64,000 bases of DNA from Propionibacteriaceae bacterium (GTDB lineage: Bacteria > Actinomycetota > Actinomycetes > Propionibacteriales > Propionibacteriaceae): the NCBI GenBank assembly GCA_009780915.1, contig WQZD01000006.1, positions 45,943-109,942 on the forward strand, given 5' to 3'. The notes under the pieces were generated by a model that did no database searches, was not told the DNA's origin, and saw only the letters and a program-made list of their open reading frames with translations. The position numbers and the translations under genes are program-made. Each line of letters begins with the position of its first letter. The first letter of the stretch is position 1. This document shows positions 14,436 through 23,527 of the stretch, one piece after another.

Positions 14436-16853
14436 GTGACCCGCCCACGATCTGACGACGACTCCTCGCGCCGTGACACTGCCGGAACCGCCAGCGATGC
14501 CCGCTCACGCGCATCCGGGGTGGTGCGTCGCCAGGTGACCATCACGGGGGTGGTCCAGGGCGTGGGCTTCCGGCCCCACGTGGCCAGGGTCGCGTCCCGG
14601 TACGAGATCACCGGCCTGTGCGGCAACGACGATAATTCTGTCTTCATCGAGGCGCAGGGCGAGGTGGACCAAGTCCAGGGTTTCTGCGACGCCGTGGTGG
14701 ACGAGGCGCCTCCGATGGCGAGCGTCGTGTCGGTACGGACGGTCGAGATGGACCCCCTCGCGGACGAGTCCCAGTTCACCATCGTGGCGTCCCGGCGCGC
14801 GGCGGGGGCGTTGACGCTCGTCCCCGCCGACACGGCCGTGTGCGCCGACTGCCTGGCCGACATCCGCGACCCGGGCAACCGGCGGCACGGATACCCCTTC
14901 ACCACATGCACCAATTGCGGGCCTCGGCTGTCCATCATCCGGGACGTGCCGTACGACCGCCCGTCGACGACCATGGCGAGGTTCGAGATGTGCCCGGCGT
15001 GCCGCCGGGAGTACGAGGACCCTGCGGACCGGCGCTACCACGCCCAACCCATCTCCTGCTTCGACTGCGGGCCCGACCTGTGGCTGGAGATGGTCTCCGC
15101 CCCTGACGGGGGGGCCGGTGAACGCGCTCCCGCCCGCCCCGAGGGCGACACACGTGACCGTCGCGAGAGGTTCGCCTCCACGATCGCCCACGCCCGAGAC
15201 CTGCTGCGACAGGGGAAGATACTGGCCGTCAAGGGGATCGGCGGGTTCACCTTGATGTGCGACGCCCGGAACGAGGAAGCCGTAGCGACCCTGCGCGCTC
15301 GCAAACGTCGACCGGGTAAGCCCCTGGCCGTCATGGCCGGATCGGTCGACGCCGCACGTCTCCAAGCCGATGTCACCCCGGGGCAGGCACGCGCCCTGAC
15401 CGGCCGCGAGGCGCCGATCGTCCTGGCCCCGATGGCCGACACGTACGACCTGGCGCCCAGCGTGGCGCCCGGGTTGGACGACATCGGCGTCATGCTCGCG
15501 TACGCCCCGGTGCACCGCCTCCTCCTCGACGAGACCGACATCCTGGTCGCCACCTCCGCCAACTCCTCGGCCAAGCCCTTGACGTACCTCAACGAGGACG
15601 CCAGGCGAGACCTCTCCGGGATCGTCGACGCCTTCCTCATGCACGACCGGGACATCCACGTCCCCGTGGAGGACTCGGTGGTCATGGCCGACGCCGACCA
15701 GATCCGGCCCATCCGCCGAAGCCGTGGGTACGCCCCTCTGCCCGTCTTCCTGGGCGGGTCGGACCACACCGTGCTGGCGGTCGGCGCCGAACTCAAGAAC
15801 ACCTTCGCCCTGACCCGCGACTCCATGGCTTTCGTCTCCGCCCATATCGGCGACATGGGCTCTCTGGAGACCCAGCGGGCCTACGAGAAGTCCGTCGATC
15901 AGATGCTGTCCGCCCATCGGCGTACCCCAGAACTCGTCGTCGTGGACAAGCATCCCGGCTATGCGACCCACACATGGGGTCTTCGGCGGGCCGAGCGGTG
16001 GGGGGTTCCCGTGCTGGAGGTGCAACACCACCACGCCCACGCCCTGTCCTTGGTCGCGGAGGGCGATCTTCCCCTCCCGGCGACATGCGTCGTCCTCGAC
16101 GGCACCGGGTACGGCGACGACGGCACGGTGTGGGGTGGGGAGGTCCTGAACCTGGGGGAGGACCCCCTGGACGTCGCCCGCGTCGGGCACCTGCCCGGAT
16201 TCTGGCTGCCCGGAGGGGACGCGGCTGTGCGCCACCCCTGGAGGTCCGCCCTGGGCCTGCTGGGGGAGTACGGCATCGACCCGACGGATGTGGCGGCGTG
16301 GGGACGGATGAGCGAGTCCCCCGGGTGGCCCACGCCCGAGGACTTGGCTCTCGTCGAGTCTCAACTGCGCAACCAGGTCAACATCGTGCGCACCACGAGC
16401 ACAGGGCGCCTCTTCGACGCGGCCGCATCCCTGCTCGGGGTGTGCCACCAGGTGACGTACGAGGCTCAGGCGGCCATGGAACTGGAGACGGCCGCGCGTC
16501 GGTGCGCCCACACGAACCACCCGGTCGCGGACACCGTCGAGGACATGGTCCACCACATGCTGCGTGGCATGAGAGACCGCGTCCCGGTCCCGTGTCTGGC
16601 ACGCGGCTTCCACGCCAGTCTCGCCCGTGTCCTGACACGACTGGTCGAGGAGTCTGGTCCCGTGTCCCGGGTCGTCGGCCTGACCGGCGGGGTGTTCGCC
16701 AACCGGCTGCTGACCGCCGACCTGACATCCGCCCTGGCCGCCCACGGCTTCCAGGTGGTCCAACACCGGGTCGTCCCCGCCAACGACGGCGGCTTGTCCC
16801 TGGGACAAGCGCTGGCCGGGGTCCAGTGGCTGAGGGATTCCTCGGGTTCCTGA
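14436..16853 (+). CDS. hypF: Carbamoyltransferase HypF
   Basis: 805 residues. Domains in order: acylphosphatase (VQGVGFRPH near residue 40), two C4 zinc fingers (CADCLADI...CTNCGPR and CPACRREY...CFDCGPD), a YrdC/Sua5-like nucleotide-binding domain (KGIGGFTLMCDA), and a Kae1-like carbamoyltransferase domain (VQHHHAHALS, LDGTGYGDDGTVWGGE, GLTGGVFANR). HypF makes the carbamoyl group that becomes the cyanide ligands of the Ni-Fe site, passing it to HypE. The frame is open further upstream to 14217, but that part would overlap hypA copy 2, and GTG 14436 gives a normal N-terminus with a -10 box in front. Confidence 0.95.
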   Translation: MTRPRSDDDSSRRDTAGTASDARSRASGVVRRQVTITGVVQGVGFRPHVARVASRYEITGLCGNDDNSVFIEAQGEVDQVQGFCDAVVDEAPPMASVVSVRTVEMDPLADESQFTIVASRRAAGALTLVPADTAVCADCLADIRDPGNRRHGYPFTTCTNCGPRLSIIRDVPYDRPSTTMARFEMCPACRREYEDPADRRYHAQPISCFDCGPDLWLEMVSAPDGGAGERAPARPEGDTRDRRERFASTIAHARDLLRQGKILAVKGIGGFTLMCDARNEEAVATLRARKRRPGKPLAVMAGSVDAARLQADVTPGQARALTGREAPIVLAPMADTYDLAPSVAPGLDDIGVMLAYAPVHRLLLDETDILVATSANSSAKPLTYLNEDARRDLSGIVDAFLMHDRDIHVPVEDSVVMADADQIRPIRRSRGYAPLPVFLGGSDHTVLAVGAELKNTFALTRDSMAFVSAHIGDMGSLETQRAYEKSVDQMLSAHRRTPELVVVDKHPGYATHTWGLRRAERWGVPVLEVQHHHAHALSLVAEGDLPLPATCVVLDGTGYGDDGTVWGGEVLNLGEDPLDVARVGHLPGFWLPGGDAAVRHPWRSALGLLGEYGIDPTDVAAWGRMSESPGWPTPEDLALVESQLRNQVNIVRTTSTGRLFDAAASLLGVCHQVTYEAQAAMELETAARRCAHTNHPVADTVEDMVHHMLRGMRDRVPVPCLARGFHASLARVLTRLVEESGPVSRVVGLTGGVFANRLLTADLTSALAAHGFQVVQHRVVPANDGGLSLGQALAGVQWLRDSSGS

Positions 16854-17015
16854 CGTGGTGCCGAGCCGCCGACCTGTGTGCGCTCCACCCGTGTGCGCTC
16901 CCTTGGCGCGTGATCCTGGACGATCATGCGAGCGCCATCAGCTCTGTCAAGGGAATACGTCACGAGGGCCTGTGTGGAGGCCGTCCGGGTCTGGGTGGTG
17001 TTGAGCGGGGGCTGT

Positions 17016-17021
17016 TATACT
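17016..17021 (+). promoter_or_regulatory. Putative -10 box for the small ORF and hypE-hypC-hypD
   Basis: TATACT at 17016-17021 is a near-consensus -10 in the hypF-hypE gap, 39 nt before an AAGGAGG ribosome binding site (17060-17066). No convincing -35 was found at 16-18 bp. It suggests that the second hyp block has its own transcript. Confidence 0.45.
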
Positions 17022-17074
17022 CGCATGTCGAAAAGGGCTTGGGCCCTCACTCATCACTCAAGGAGGCCGATCTG

Positions 17075-17203
17075 ATGCGCGGTGCTGGACCCGGGTCGTT
17101 CCGGGAGCTGACCCGTGAGATCGGTGAGCCCACCACCCCCGTACGATATCGTATTGAACCCGCCCCATCGGAGGCGGCCACACTGACAGGACCCAGGCTA
17201 TGA
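17075..17203 (+). CDS. Small ORF (42 aa) translationally coupled to hypE, function unknown
   Basis: ATG 17075 is preceded by a full Shine-Dalgarno AAGGAGG (17060-17066) at 8-nt spacing. This is the best ribosome binding site in the region, while hypE itself has almost none. The frame runs 42 codons and ends TGA 17201-17203, overlapping the hypE ATG as ATGA. The peptide starts MRGAGPGSFREL, is basic and Pro-rich, and has no membrane helix or Cys. It may be a leader peptide that couples translation into hypE, or the true N-terminal partner of the maturation complex. No homology is recognised. Confidence 0.6.
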   Translation: MRGAGPGSFRELTREIGEPTTPVRYRIEPAPSEAATLTGPRL

Positions 17204-18273
17204 GGACCGAGGAAGACGCGCTCAACCAGATCGAGCGGGCGAGAGGGCGCAAGCCCAAATTGACCGACGACCAGGTGACCATGGCGCATGGCTCCGGAGG
17301 CAAGGCTGCCGCCGCGTTGATCCAGGCGGTGTTCATCGAGGCTTTCGGAGCGCCGGACGGCGAGGAGTTGAGGGACGCCGCGATCCTGGACTTGCCGGGC
17401 ACCCGCATCGCCTACACCACAGACTCCTATGTCGTCCAACCCATCCGCTTCCCCGGCGCCAGCATCGGTGAGCTGGCCGTCAACGGAACCGTCAACGACC
17501 TCGCCGTCTCCGGCGCGCGCCCCGCGTGGCTGTCCGCCGGGTTCATCCTGGAAGAGGGCTTGGCGATGGACGAACTGCGCGCCATCGCGGCCGACATGCG
17601 CCAGGCGGCTGACGCCGCTGGGGTACGCATCGTCACCGGCGACACCAAGGTCGTCCCCCGAGGCGCGGCCGACCAGGTGTTCATCACGACCTCCGGCATC
17701 GGGGTCATCCCCGAGGAGCGACGCCTCGGCGGCGCCCAGGTGCGCCAAGGCGACCGTGTCCTGATCTCCGGTCCCATCGCCGCCCACGGCATGGCTGTGA
17801 TGATCGCCCGAGGGAACCTGGCCATCAGCGCCCCCATCGAATCCGACTCCGCGCCCGTCAACCATTGGGTCGAGGCCATGTACGCCGCCGTCGAGCCGGA
17901 AGCCGTGCGCTGGATGCGCGACCCCACGCGAGGGGGACTGGGGACCGTGGCCAACGAGTTGGCGCGGGACACCGAGTTGGGCGTCCTGCTCGACGAGGAG
18001 GCCATCGCTGTGGCGCCCGAAGTGCGCGGCGCCTGCGACATGCTCGGGATCGACCCCCTGTACGTCGCCAATGAAGGATGTTTCATCGCGGTCGTGGCCG
18101 CCGACGCCGCCGATGCCGCCGTCGCGGCCATGCGTGCCGCCGGCGCCGATCAGGCGAGCGTCATCGGGGAGATCATCGCCGACCTGCCAGGCATGGTCGC
18201 GGTGCGTAACGGCTTCGGGGGAACCCGACTGATGGACATGCTGGTGACGGATCCGTTGCCGCGGATCTGCTGA
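17200..18273 (+). CDS. hypE: Hydrogenase maturation protein HypE (carbamoyl dehydratase)
   Basis: 357 residues of the PurM/AIR-synthase-like family. Seen: the ATP-binding MAHGSGGKAAAALI, AVNGTVNDLAVSGARP, the metal/ATP segment TGDTKVVPRG, DPTRGGLGTVANE, and the C-terminal PRIC, whose Cys accepts the carbamoyl group from HypF and is dehydrated to thiocyanate. The start overlaps the stop of the 42-codon ORF; translation probably depends on that coupling. It is followed by hypC (9 bp) and hypD, the classic hypE/C/D maturation set. Confidence 0.95.
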   Translation: MRTEEDALNQIERARGRKPKLTDDQVTMAHGSGGKAAAALIQAVFIEAFGAPDGEELRDAAILDLPGTRIAYTTDSYVVQPIRFPGASIGELAVNGTVNDLAVSGARPAWLSAGFILEEGLAMDELRAIAADMRQAADAAGVRIVTGDTKVVPRGAADQVFITTSGIGVIPEERRLGGAQVRQGDRVLISGPIAAHGMAVMIARGNLAISAPIESDSAPVNHWVEAMYAAVEPEAVRWMRDPTRGGLGTVANELARDTELGVLLDEEAIAVAPEVRGACDMLGIDPLYVANEGCFIAVVAADAADAAVAAMRAAGADQASVIGEIIADLPGMVAVRNGFGGTRLMDMLVTDPLPRIC

Positions 18274-18282
18274 GGAGGAACT

Positions 18283-18549
18283 ATGTGTCTTGGAATACCC
18301 GGCGAGGTTGTCGCCTTGCTCGACTCTGACCTGGCCACTGTGTCGGTCAACGGCGTGGTGCGAGAGGTCTCTGTGGGCCTTCTGACGGATGAGGGCGTCG
18401 ACGTGGGCGACTGGGTGCTGGTGCACGTCGGTTTCGCCCTGTCGAAGATCGACGCCGACGAGGCGGCCCTCACCTTGGACCAGATCAAGAAGCTGGGCCA
18501 GACATGGGAGGACGAGATCGACGCTTTCTCGCAAACGGTGATCCGATGA
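18283..18549 (+). CDS. hypC: HypC maturation chaperone, copy 2
   Basis: 88 residues beginning MCLGIPGEVVAL, the canonical HypC N-terminus with Cys2, then GDWVLVHVGFALSKID. It forms the complex with HypD that assembles Fe(CN)2CO. GAGGAGG precedes the ATG, and the stop overlaps the hypD start (ATGA). This copy is more canonical than copy 1 (9498-9755) and is probably the HypD partner. Confidence 0.95.
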   Translation: MCLGIPGEVVALLDSDLATVSVNGVVREVSVGLLTDEGVDVGDWVLVHVGFALSKIDADEAALTLDQIKKLGQTWEDEIDAFSQTVIR

Positions 18550-19664
18550 AGTACGTCGACGAGTTCCGCGACCCGGTCGCCGCCAAAGAGCTGATCTCCA
18601 CCATCCACCACTTGGCCGACCAGTTGGGCCGTCCCTGGAAGTTCATGGAGGTCTGTGGCGGGCACACGCACACCATCTACCGCCACGGCTTGGAGCACCT
18701 GCTGCCCGAAGCCGTCGAGTTCGTCCACGGCCCGGGCTGCCCGGTGTGCGTCATCCCGCGCGGGCGTGTGGACGACGCCGTCTGGCTGGCCCATCGCCCC
18801 GGCGTCATCTTCACCACCTTCGGCGACATGATGCGAGTCCCGGGCACGCAGGGGAGCCTGTTGCAGGCTCAGGCCCGCGGCGCGGACGTCCGTTTCGTGT
18901 ACTCCCCCCTGGACGCGGTCAAGATCGCCAGGGACAACCCCGATCGTGAGGTCGTGTTCTTCGCCGTCGGCTTCGAGACCACGGCGCCCTCGACCGCAGC
19001 CGCTCTGGCGGTGTCCCAGAAGACCGGGGTGAAGAACTTCTTCGTCTTCTGCAACCACGTGTTGATCAACCCTCCGGTGAGGGCGATCCTGGATACGAAC
19101 AATGTCAAGCTCGACGGTTTGATCGGCCCCGGCCACGTGGCCACGGTCGTCGGGTCGGATCATTTCGATTTCGTCCCCGAGGAGTTCCACGTGCCCCTGG
19201 TCGTGACCGGGTTCGAGCCGTTGGACATCCTGCAGTCGGTGGCCATGCTGCTGACCCAGTACGCCGAAGGGCGTTGCGAGGTCGAGAACCAGTACGCCAG
19301 GGTTGTGCGATCGGGTGGCAACGCCGAGGCGAGGCGCATGCTCGCCGAGGTCTTCACACCCCGTGACACCTTCGAATGGCGCGGCCTCGGGGAGATCCCC
19401 TACTCCGGCTACCGCCTGTCCGACGAGTACATGGCCTTCGACGCCGAGACGCACTTCGACCTGCCGGGCGATCGGGTGGACGACCATCCCGCCTGCCAGT
19501 GCGGACTGGTCCTCACCGGCCAGATCAAGCCCTGGGAATGCAAGGTCTTCGGAACCGGGTGCACCCCGGAGAATCCCATCGGCACGTGCATGGTCTCTCC
19601 CGAAGGCGCCTGCGCCGCGTACTACAACTTCGGTCGTATCCCGACGCTGCTGGCGAACCGCTGA
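18546..19664 (+). CDS. hypD: Hydrogenase maturation protein HypD
   Basis: 372 residues. Conserved signatures are FMEVCGGHTHTIYRHG, VHGPGCPVCV, GFETTAPSTA, and the C-terminal [4Fe-4S] region HPACQCGLVLTG...CKVFGTGCTPENPIGTCMVS. HypD holds the iron while CN and CO are added, using thiols of its Cys and those of HypC. The frame is open from 18504, but ATG 18546 overlaps the hypC stop and gives the standard start. It ends the hydrogenase locus, 29 bp from the convergent glycosyltransferase. Confidence 0.96.
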   Translation: MKYVDEFRDPVAAKELISTIHHLADQLGRPWKFMEVCGGHTHTIYRHGLEHLLPEAVEFVHGPGCPVCVIPRGRVDDAVWLAHRPGVIFTTFGDMMRVPGTQGSLLQAQARGADVRFVYSPLDAVKIARDNPDREVVFFAVGFETTAPSTAAALAVSQKTGVKNFFVFCNHVLINPPVRAILDTNNVKLDGLIGPGHVATVVGSDHFDFVPEEFHVPLVVTGFEPLDILQSVAMLLTQYAEGRCEVENQYARVVRSGGNAEARRMLAEVFTPRDTFEWRGLGEIPYSGYRLSDEYMAFDAETHFDLPGDRVDDHPACQCGLVLTGQIKPWECKVFGTGCTPENPIGTCMVSPEGACAAYYNFGRIPTLLANR

Positions 19665-19693
19665 CCCGGGTGCGCCCGCAGCGGCGCCCAGGA

Positions 19694-20827
19694 TCAGCGC
19701 AGGTCGGGCACGGCGCCGGCCGCCATCGAGATCGCCTCGGCGTAGTAGTCGAGGAGTTGGTCGCAGATGGCCGGCCACGTCCTCGTGGACGTGAACGCGC
19801 GGGCCGCCACTGAGAACCTGGCACGCATGTCGGGGTCGCCGACCAGGGCGGCCACATGGGCGCGCATGCCGTCGAGGTCTCCGGGCGGATACAGGAAACC
19901 CCACTCGCCGGACGAGACCAGATCGATGGGACCCCCCTTGGCGGGGGCGACGACGGGGACCCCACTGGCCAGCGCCTCCTGGATCGCCTGGCAGAAGGTC
20001 TCCAACTCGCCTGGATGGACGAACACGTCCATGGTCGCCGTCGCGCGAGCGAGCTCGGCGCCGCTCAACTTCCCCAGGAACACCGCCGTGGGCAGTTGGC
20101 GTCGCAGGGCCTTGCGGCTCGGGCCGTCGCCGATGATGACGATGCGGGTTCCGGGCATGTCGGCGAGGACCGTCAGATCGGAGATCTGCTTCTCGGGCGC
20201 CAGGCGGCCCATGAATCCGATGACCACTTCGCCGTTCGGGGCCCACTTCGCATGGAGGGCCTCGTCGCGACGGTCGGGGGAGAACAAGGCGGTGTCGACG
20301 CCTCGGCCCCAGATCTTCACCCGGGGCACGCCGTGCTCCATCAACTGGTCGCGGGCGTAGGTCGACGGCGCCAAGGTCAGATTGGCCAGCAGGTGGATGT
20401 CGCGCACCCGTGACCATGCGGCGGTTTCCAAGACCCCCAGGCCGTACTTGGCGGCGAAGGAGGGCACGTCGGTCTGGTAGATCGCCACAGACGGGATCGA
20501 GAAGTGGGCGGCGGACAGCAGCGCCGCGTTCCCGACGAGGAAGGGGGCGGCGGCGTGGAGGACGTCAGGGGCGAAGTCAGCCAAGATGCGGTCGAGCACG
20601 AAGGGGGGAGTGACCCCCAGCCGCACATCCTGGAACATGGGCCACGAGATGGCGGGGATGGTCGTGACGGGGAATCCGGCGAAACTGTCCGGCACGTTGT
20701 CGTCGAAGGGGGCGATGATGAGGGCCTCATGCCCATGGTCTCGCAGATGTTCGGACACCCGCATGACCGAATTCGTCACTCCATTGGTCTGGGGGAGAAA
20801 GCTCTCAGAGGCGATGGCGACGCGCAT
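19694..20827 (-). CDS. GT4-family glycosyltransferase, MgtA-like mannosyltransferase
   Basis: 377 residues, GT-B fold. The N-terminus MRVAIASESFLPQTNGVTNSV matches actinobacterial GDP-mannose-dependent alpha-mannosyltransferases (MgtA and relatives), which mannosylate glycolipids at the inner leaflet. The nucleotide-sugar domain shows GFMGRLAPEKQ, VIIGDGPSRKAL and the E-x7-E motif in GELETFCQAIQEALASG. No signal peptide or helix is seen. Its start is 6 nt after a TAGAAT box. The exact acceptor cannot be told from sequence; the family and likely sugar donor are supported. Confidence 0.85.
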   Translation of the reverse strand: MRVAIASESFLPQTNGVTNSVMRVSEHLRDHGHEALIIAPFDDNVPDSFAGFPVTTIPAISWPMFQDVRLGVTPPFVLDRILADFAPDVLHAAAPFLVGNAALLSAAHFSIPSVAIYQTDVPSFAAKYGLGVLETAAWSRVRDIHLLANLTLAPSTYARDQLMEHGVPRVKIWGRGVDTALFSPDRRDEALHAKWAPNGEVVIGFMGRLAPEKQISDLTVLADMPGTRIVIIGDGPSRKALRRQLPTAVFLGKLSGAELARATATMDVFVHPGELETFCQAIQEALASGVPVVAPAKGGPIDLVSSGEWGFLYPPGDLDGMRAHVAALVGDPDMRARFSVAARAFTSTRTWPAICDQLLDYYAEAISMAAGAVPDLR

Positions 20828-20839
20828 GGGGCTATTCTA
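20828..20839 (-). promoter_or_regulatory. Putative leaderless promoter (-10) of the glycosyltransferase
   Basis: TAGAAT on the minus strand (20839-20834) is 6 nt before the ATG at 20827, leaving no room for a Shine-Dalgarno. Confidence 0.5.
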
Positions 20840-20907
20840 CGGCAAGGACATGATGTCGCATTCCATCCGCTCGCGTGGGTCACGGTCGGATGGGGGCGAC
20901 GCTTTGC

Positions 20908-20919
20908 TAGGATGCCGCC
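20908..20919 (+). promoter_or_regulatory. Putative leaderless promoter (-10) of the first ABC exporter
   Basis: TAGGAT (20908-20913) is 6 nt before ATG 20920. Confidence 0.45.
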
Positions 20920-21780
20920 ATGGCCTCTTTCTCCCCCGGCATGGGCGACACCATCCCTCCCGTGCCCACATCTCCCGTACCTGCGCCCCCCGTGCCCACG
21001 CCCCCTGTGCCACCGATGGCGCCCGTGTCGCCCATGGTGGCGACCAGGGGGTTGACCAAGTTCTTCGGCCAGATGTGCGCGGTGAACGGGCTGGACCTGG
21101 ACATCCCCCGCGGGTCGATGTACGGGTTCGTCGGGCCCAACGGCGCGGGGAAGACCACGACCCTGTCGATGGTGACCGGCTTGCTCAAGCCCGACTCGGG
21201 ACAGGTGTGGGTGACAGGGACGGACGTGTGGGCCGACCCCATGGCCGTCAAGGCCAAGATCGGCACGTTGCCGGACAGGCTGAGACTCTTCGACCGGCTC
21301 TCGGGACAGGAATTGTTGACCTACACCGGATTGTTGCGGGGGATGGACAAGGCCACCGTCGCCTCCCGTTCGGCCGACCTCCTCCAAGCCCTGGGGCTGA
21401 CCGATGACGCGCGCAAGGCCGTGGCGGACTACTCGGCCGGGATGACGAAGAAGATCGGTCTGGCCTGCGCGGTCATCCACGCGCCCGACCTGCTGGTCCT
21501 CGACGAGCCCTTCGAGGCCATCGACCCGGTGTCGGCGAGGGCCATCGCCGACATCCTCTCCGGGTTCGTCCGCGACGGAGGGACCGTCATCTTGTCGTCC
21601 CACGTCATGGACACCGTCCAGCGCCTGTGCGATCACGTGGCGATCATCGCCCAAGGCCGACTCCTCGCCGCCGGGCCCGTGGCCCAAGTGGCGGGCGGAG
21701 TCGACTTGGAGACCCGATTCATCCAGTTGGTCGGCGGGGGCCCCGAGTACGGAGAGCTGACATGGTTGCGACCCTCCTGA
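20920..21780 (+). CDS. ABC-2 exporter ATP-binding protein
   Basis: 286 residues. An unusual Pro/Val-rich N-terminus (about residues 11-38, repeats of PPVP type) precedes a standard ABC ATPase: Walker A GPNGAGKTTT, signature DYSAGMTKKIGLA (a variant of LSGGQ), Walker B LLVLDEPFEAID and the H-loop SSHVMD. The single-domain type with a separate permease is typical of ABC-2 exporters (drug, lipid or polysaccharide). It overlaps the permease gene by 19 bp. The Pro-rich head could be a linker, or the true start could be ATG 21034, just before VATRGLTKFFG. Substrate unknown. Confidence 0.88.
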   Translation: MASFSPGMGDTIPPVPTSPVPAPPVPTPPVPPMAPVSPMVATRGLTKFFGQMCAVNGLDLDIPRGSMYGFVGPNGAGKTTTLSMVTGLLKPDSGQVWVTGTDVWADPMAVKAKIGTLPDRLRLFDRLSGQELLTYTGLLRGMDKATVASRSADLLQALGLTDDARKAVADYSAGMTKKIGLACAVIHAPDLLVLDEPFEAIDPVSARAIADILSGFVRDGGTVILSSHVMDTVQRLCDHVAIIAQGRLLAAGPVAQVAGGVDLETRFIQLVGGGPEYGELTWLRPS

Positions 21781-23435
21781 GACTCAAACTCCACCTGACC
21801 ATCGGCGAGTTGCGGAGGTCGACAGCCAAGCTGGTCGCCTGGATCATCCTGGGCGTGTACGTCCTCGGGATGGTCGTCATGGCCCTGGTCGGGATGGCTG
21901 CCGCCTCCTTCGTCGTCGGCGGGCATGAGGCGGCCACAGGCTGGATCACGATCATCGTCGGCTCGGTGATCGTCCTCGGGTGGACCCTGTTGCCGCTGGT
22001 CTTCTTCGGGTCGGACCAGACCCTCGACCCCGCACGTTTCACCCCGTTCCCCCTGACGGGCCGACGATTGGCGCCCGGGCTCGTCCTCGCAGGGGTCTTG
22101 GGCCTGCCCGGGTTCTTCACGGCGTTGTTGAGCCTGGGCTCGGCCCTGATCTGGCTGGGACGCCCCCTGATCGCCCTGATCGCCCTCGTCTCGGGCGCGC
22201 TGGGTTTCCTCATGACCCAAGTGGGATGCCGGGTCGCCTCGACGGCGTTGTCCGGGACGTTGTCCTCGCGCAGGGCCCGTGACCTCACCGCCCTGATCGG
22301 GCTGGTCGCCGTGTTGCTGCTGTCCATGCTCGGGTACGTGATCACGCTGATCGCCAACTTCTTGTCCCAGCCCGACCGGTGGGACGCCGTCGTGGCGGGT
22401 TCCCAGAAAGCCAGCTGGGTCTTGTCGTGGACTCCCCTGGGGGCGCCGTGGGCCGTGCCCTCCGACGCGGCCCAAGGGCAGTGGCTGATGATGGCCTTCC
22501 ACCTCGTGGTGACCTGCGCGTACCTCGTCCTCGGCCTGTGGCTCTATGCGGTGGTCCTCGACAAAGCGCTCGTCACCCCTGTCCTGTCCGACTCGACCAG
22601 CACGGTCTCGAAGACGGACTTCGTCGCCACCGTCGCGTCGGGGCGATGGGCGCACGACGGGCTGATCCCCGTGGCCGCCATCATGGCCCGGTCGCTTCGG
22701 TACTGGCGCCGGGACCCTCGGTACCTCGGCACGATCCCCGCGTTGCTGCTGATGCCGATCATCTTCACCGCCATGGGTCCCCTCCTGAACTCGGTCGGGT
22801 CGACTCAGTCAGAGCCGGTCCCCAGCTTCCTGATCACGGGCATGGTCGCTTTCGGGCTGGGTTTCATGGCCCTGCTGGCCGGGTACGGTCTCAGCGCCGA
22901 CGTCGCCTCGGACTCCACCGCCTGGTGGATCCACCTCGCCTGCGGGGTACGGGGCTGGCAAGACCGTCTGGGGCGCGTCCTCGCCGAAGGGGTGTTGGCC
23001 ATTCCTCTGCTCGTGGTGGTGGGCGTCGTCGTCCCCATCATCGTCGGCAGCCCCGCGCGTATCCCTGCAGCCTTGGCGGCCATGATGGCCCTGTACCTCG
23101 CCGGGAACGGCGTCTCGTCGGTGTTCTCCGCCCTGATCATCTATCCGATGGCCCTGCCGGGGGAGTCCCCCCTCAAAATGAAGACCGGCATGATGGGGCT
23201 CCAGAGCCTCTCCCAGGGCGGCTCCATGCTGGCCACGGGTCTGCTGTCCCTGCCTGTCACCGTCTGGGCGATCTTCGCGCGCGGGTGGCAGGGCTGGGCT
23301 GCCTTGGGGGTCGGCGTCGTCTGGGGATGCGTGCTCGCCGGCGCGGGCGTCGTCCTCGGAGGCCGCATCATGGATGCCAGGGGTCCGGCGATTTTGGCCA
23401 GCCTGCAGAAGAACGACACCCGCCAACGGGCTTGA
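21762..23435 (+). CDS. ABC-2 exporter permease, large type
   Basis: 557 residues with about ten to twelve hydrophobic segments spread along the whole length, beginning MVATLLRLKLHLTIGELRRS. No signature beyond membrane topology is recognised. Pairing with the ATPase whose 3' end it overlaps (ATG at 21762) makes it the membrane half of that transporter. Its size suggests a fused or duplicated six-helix permease. Downstream, CCTGAG and CTCAGG (23437-23455) can form a small hairpin before the next transport operon. Confidence 0.8.
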   Translation: MVATLLRLKLHLTIGELRRSTAKLVAWIILGVYVLGMVVMALVGMAAASFVVGGHEAATGWITIIVGSVIVLGWTLLPLVFFGSDQTLDPARFTPFPLTGRRLAPGLVLAGVLGLPGFFTALLSLGSALIWLGRPLIALIALVSGALGFLMTQVGCRVASTALSGTLSSRRARDLTALIGLVAVLLLSMLGYVITLIANFLSQPDRWDAVVAGSQKASWVLSWTPLGAPWAVPSDAAQGQWLMMAFHLVVTCAYLVLGLWLYAVVLDKALVTPVLSDSTSTVSKTDFVATVASGRWAHDGLIPVAAIMARSLRYWRRDPRYLGTIPALLLMPIIFTAMGPLLNSVGSTQSEPVPSFLITGMVAFGLGFMALLAGYGLSADVASDSTAWWIHLACGVRGWQDRLGRVLAEGVLAIPLLVVVGVVVPIIVGSPARIPAALAAMMALYLAGNGVSSVFSALIIYPMALPGESPLKMKTGMMGLQSLSQGGSMLATGLLSLPVTVWAIFARGWQGWAALGVGVVWGCVLAGAGVVLGGRIMDARGPAILASLQKNDTRQRA

Positions 23436-23491
23436 TCCTGAGGGTCCCGCTCAGGGCCCCCTGAGGCGTCCCTGAAAACCCCTGATACGCC

Positions 23492-23520
23492 TTGAGAAGG
23501 GGAAGGTCATCGGGAATTAT
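23492..23520 (+). promoter_or_regulatory. Putative promoter of the second ABC exporter
   Basis: TTGAGA (23492-23497), a 17-bp spacer, then AATTAT (23515-23520). ATG 23528 follows after 7 nt, again implying a leaderless mRNA. Confidence 0.5.
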
Positions 23521-23527
23521 TTTCAAC

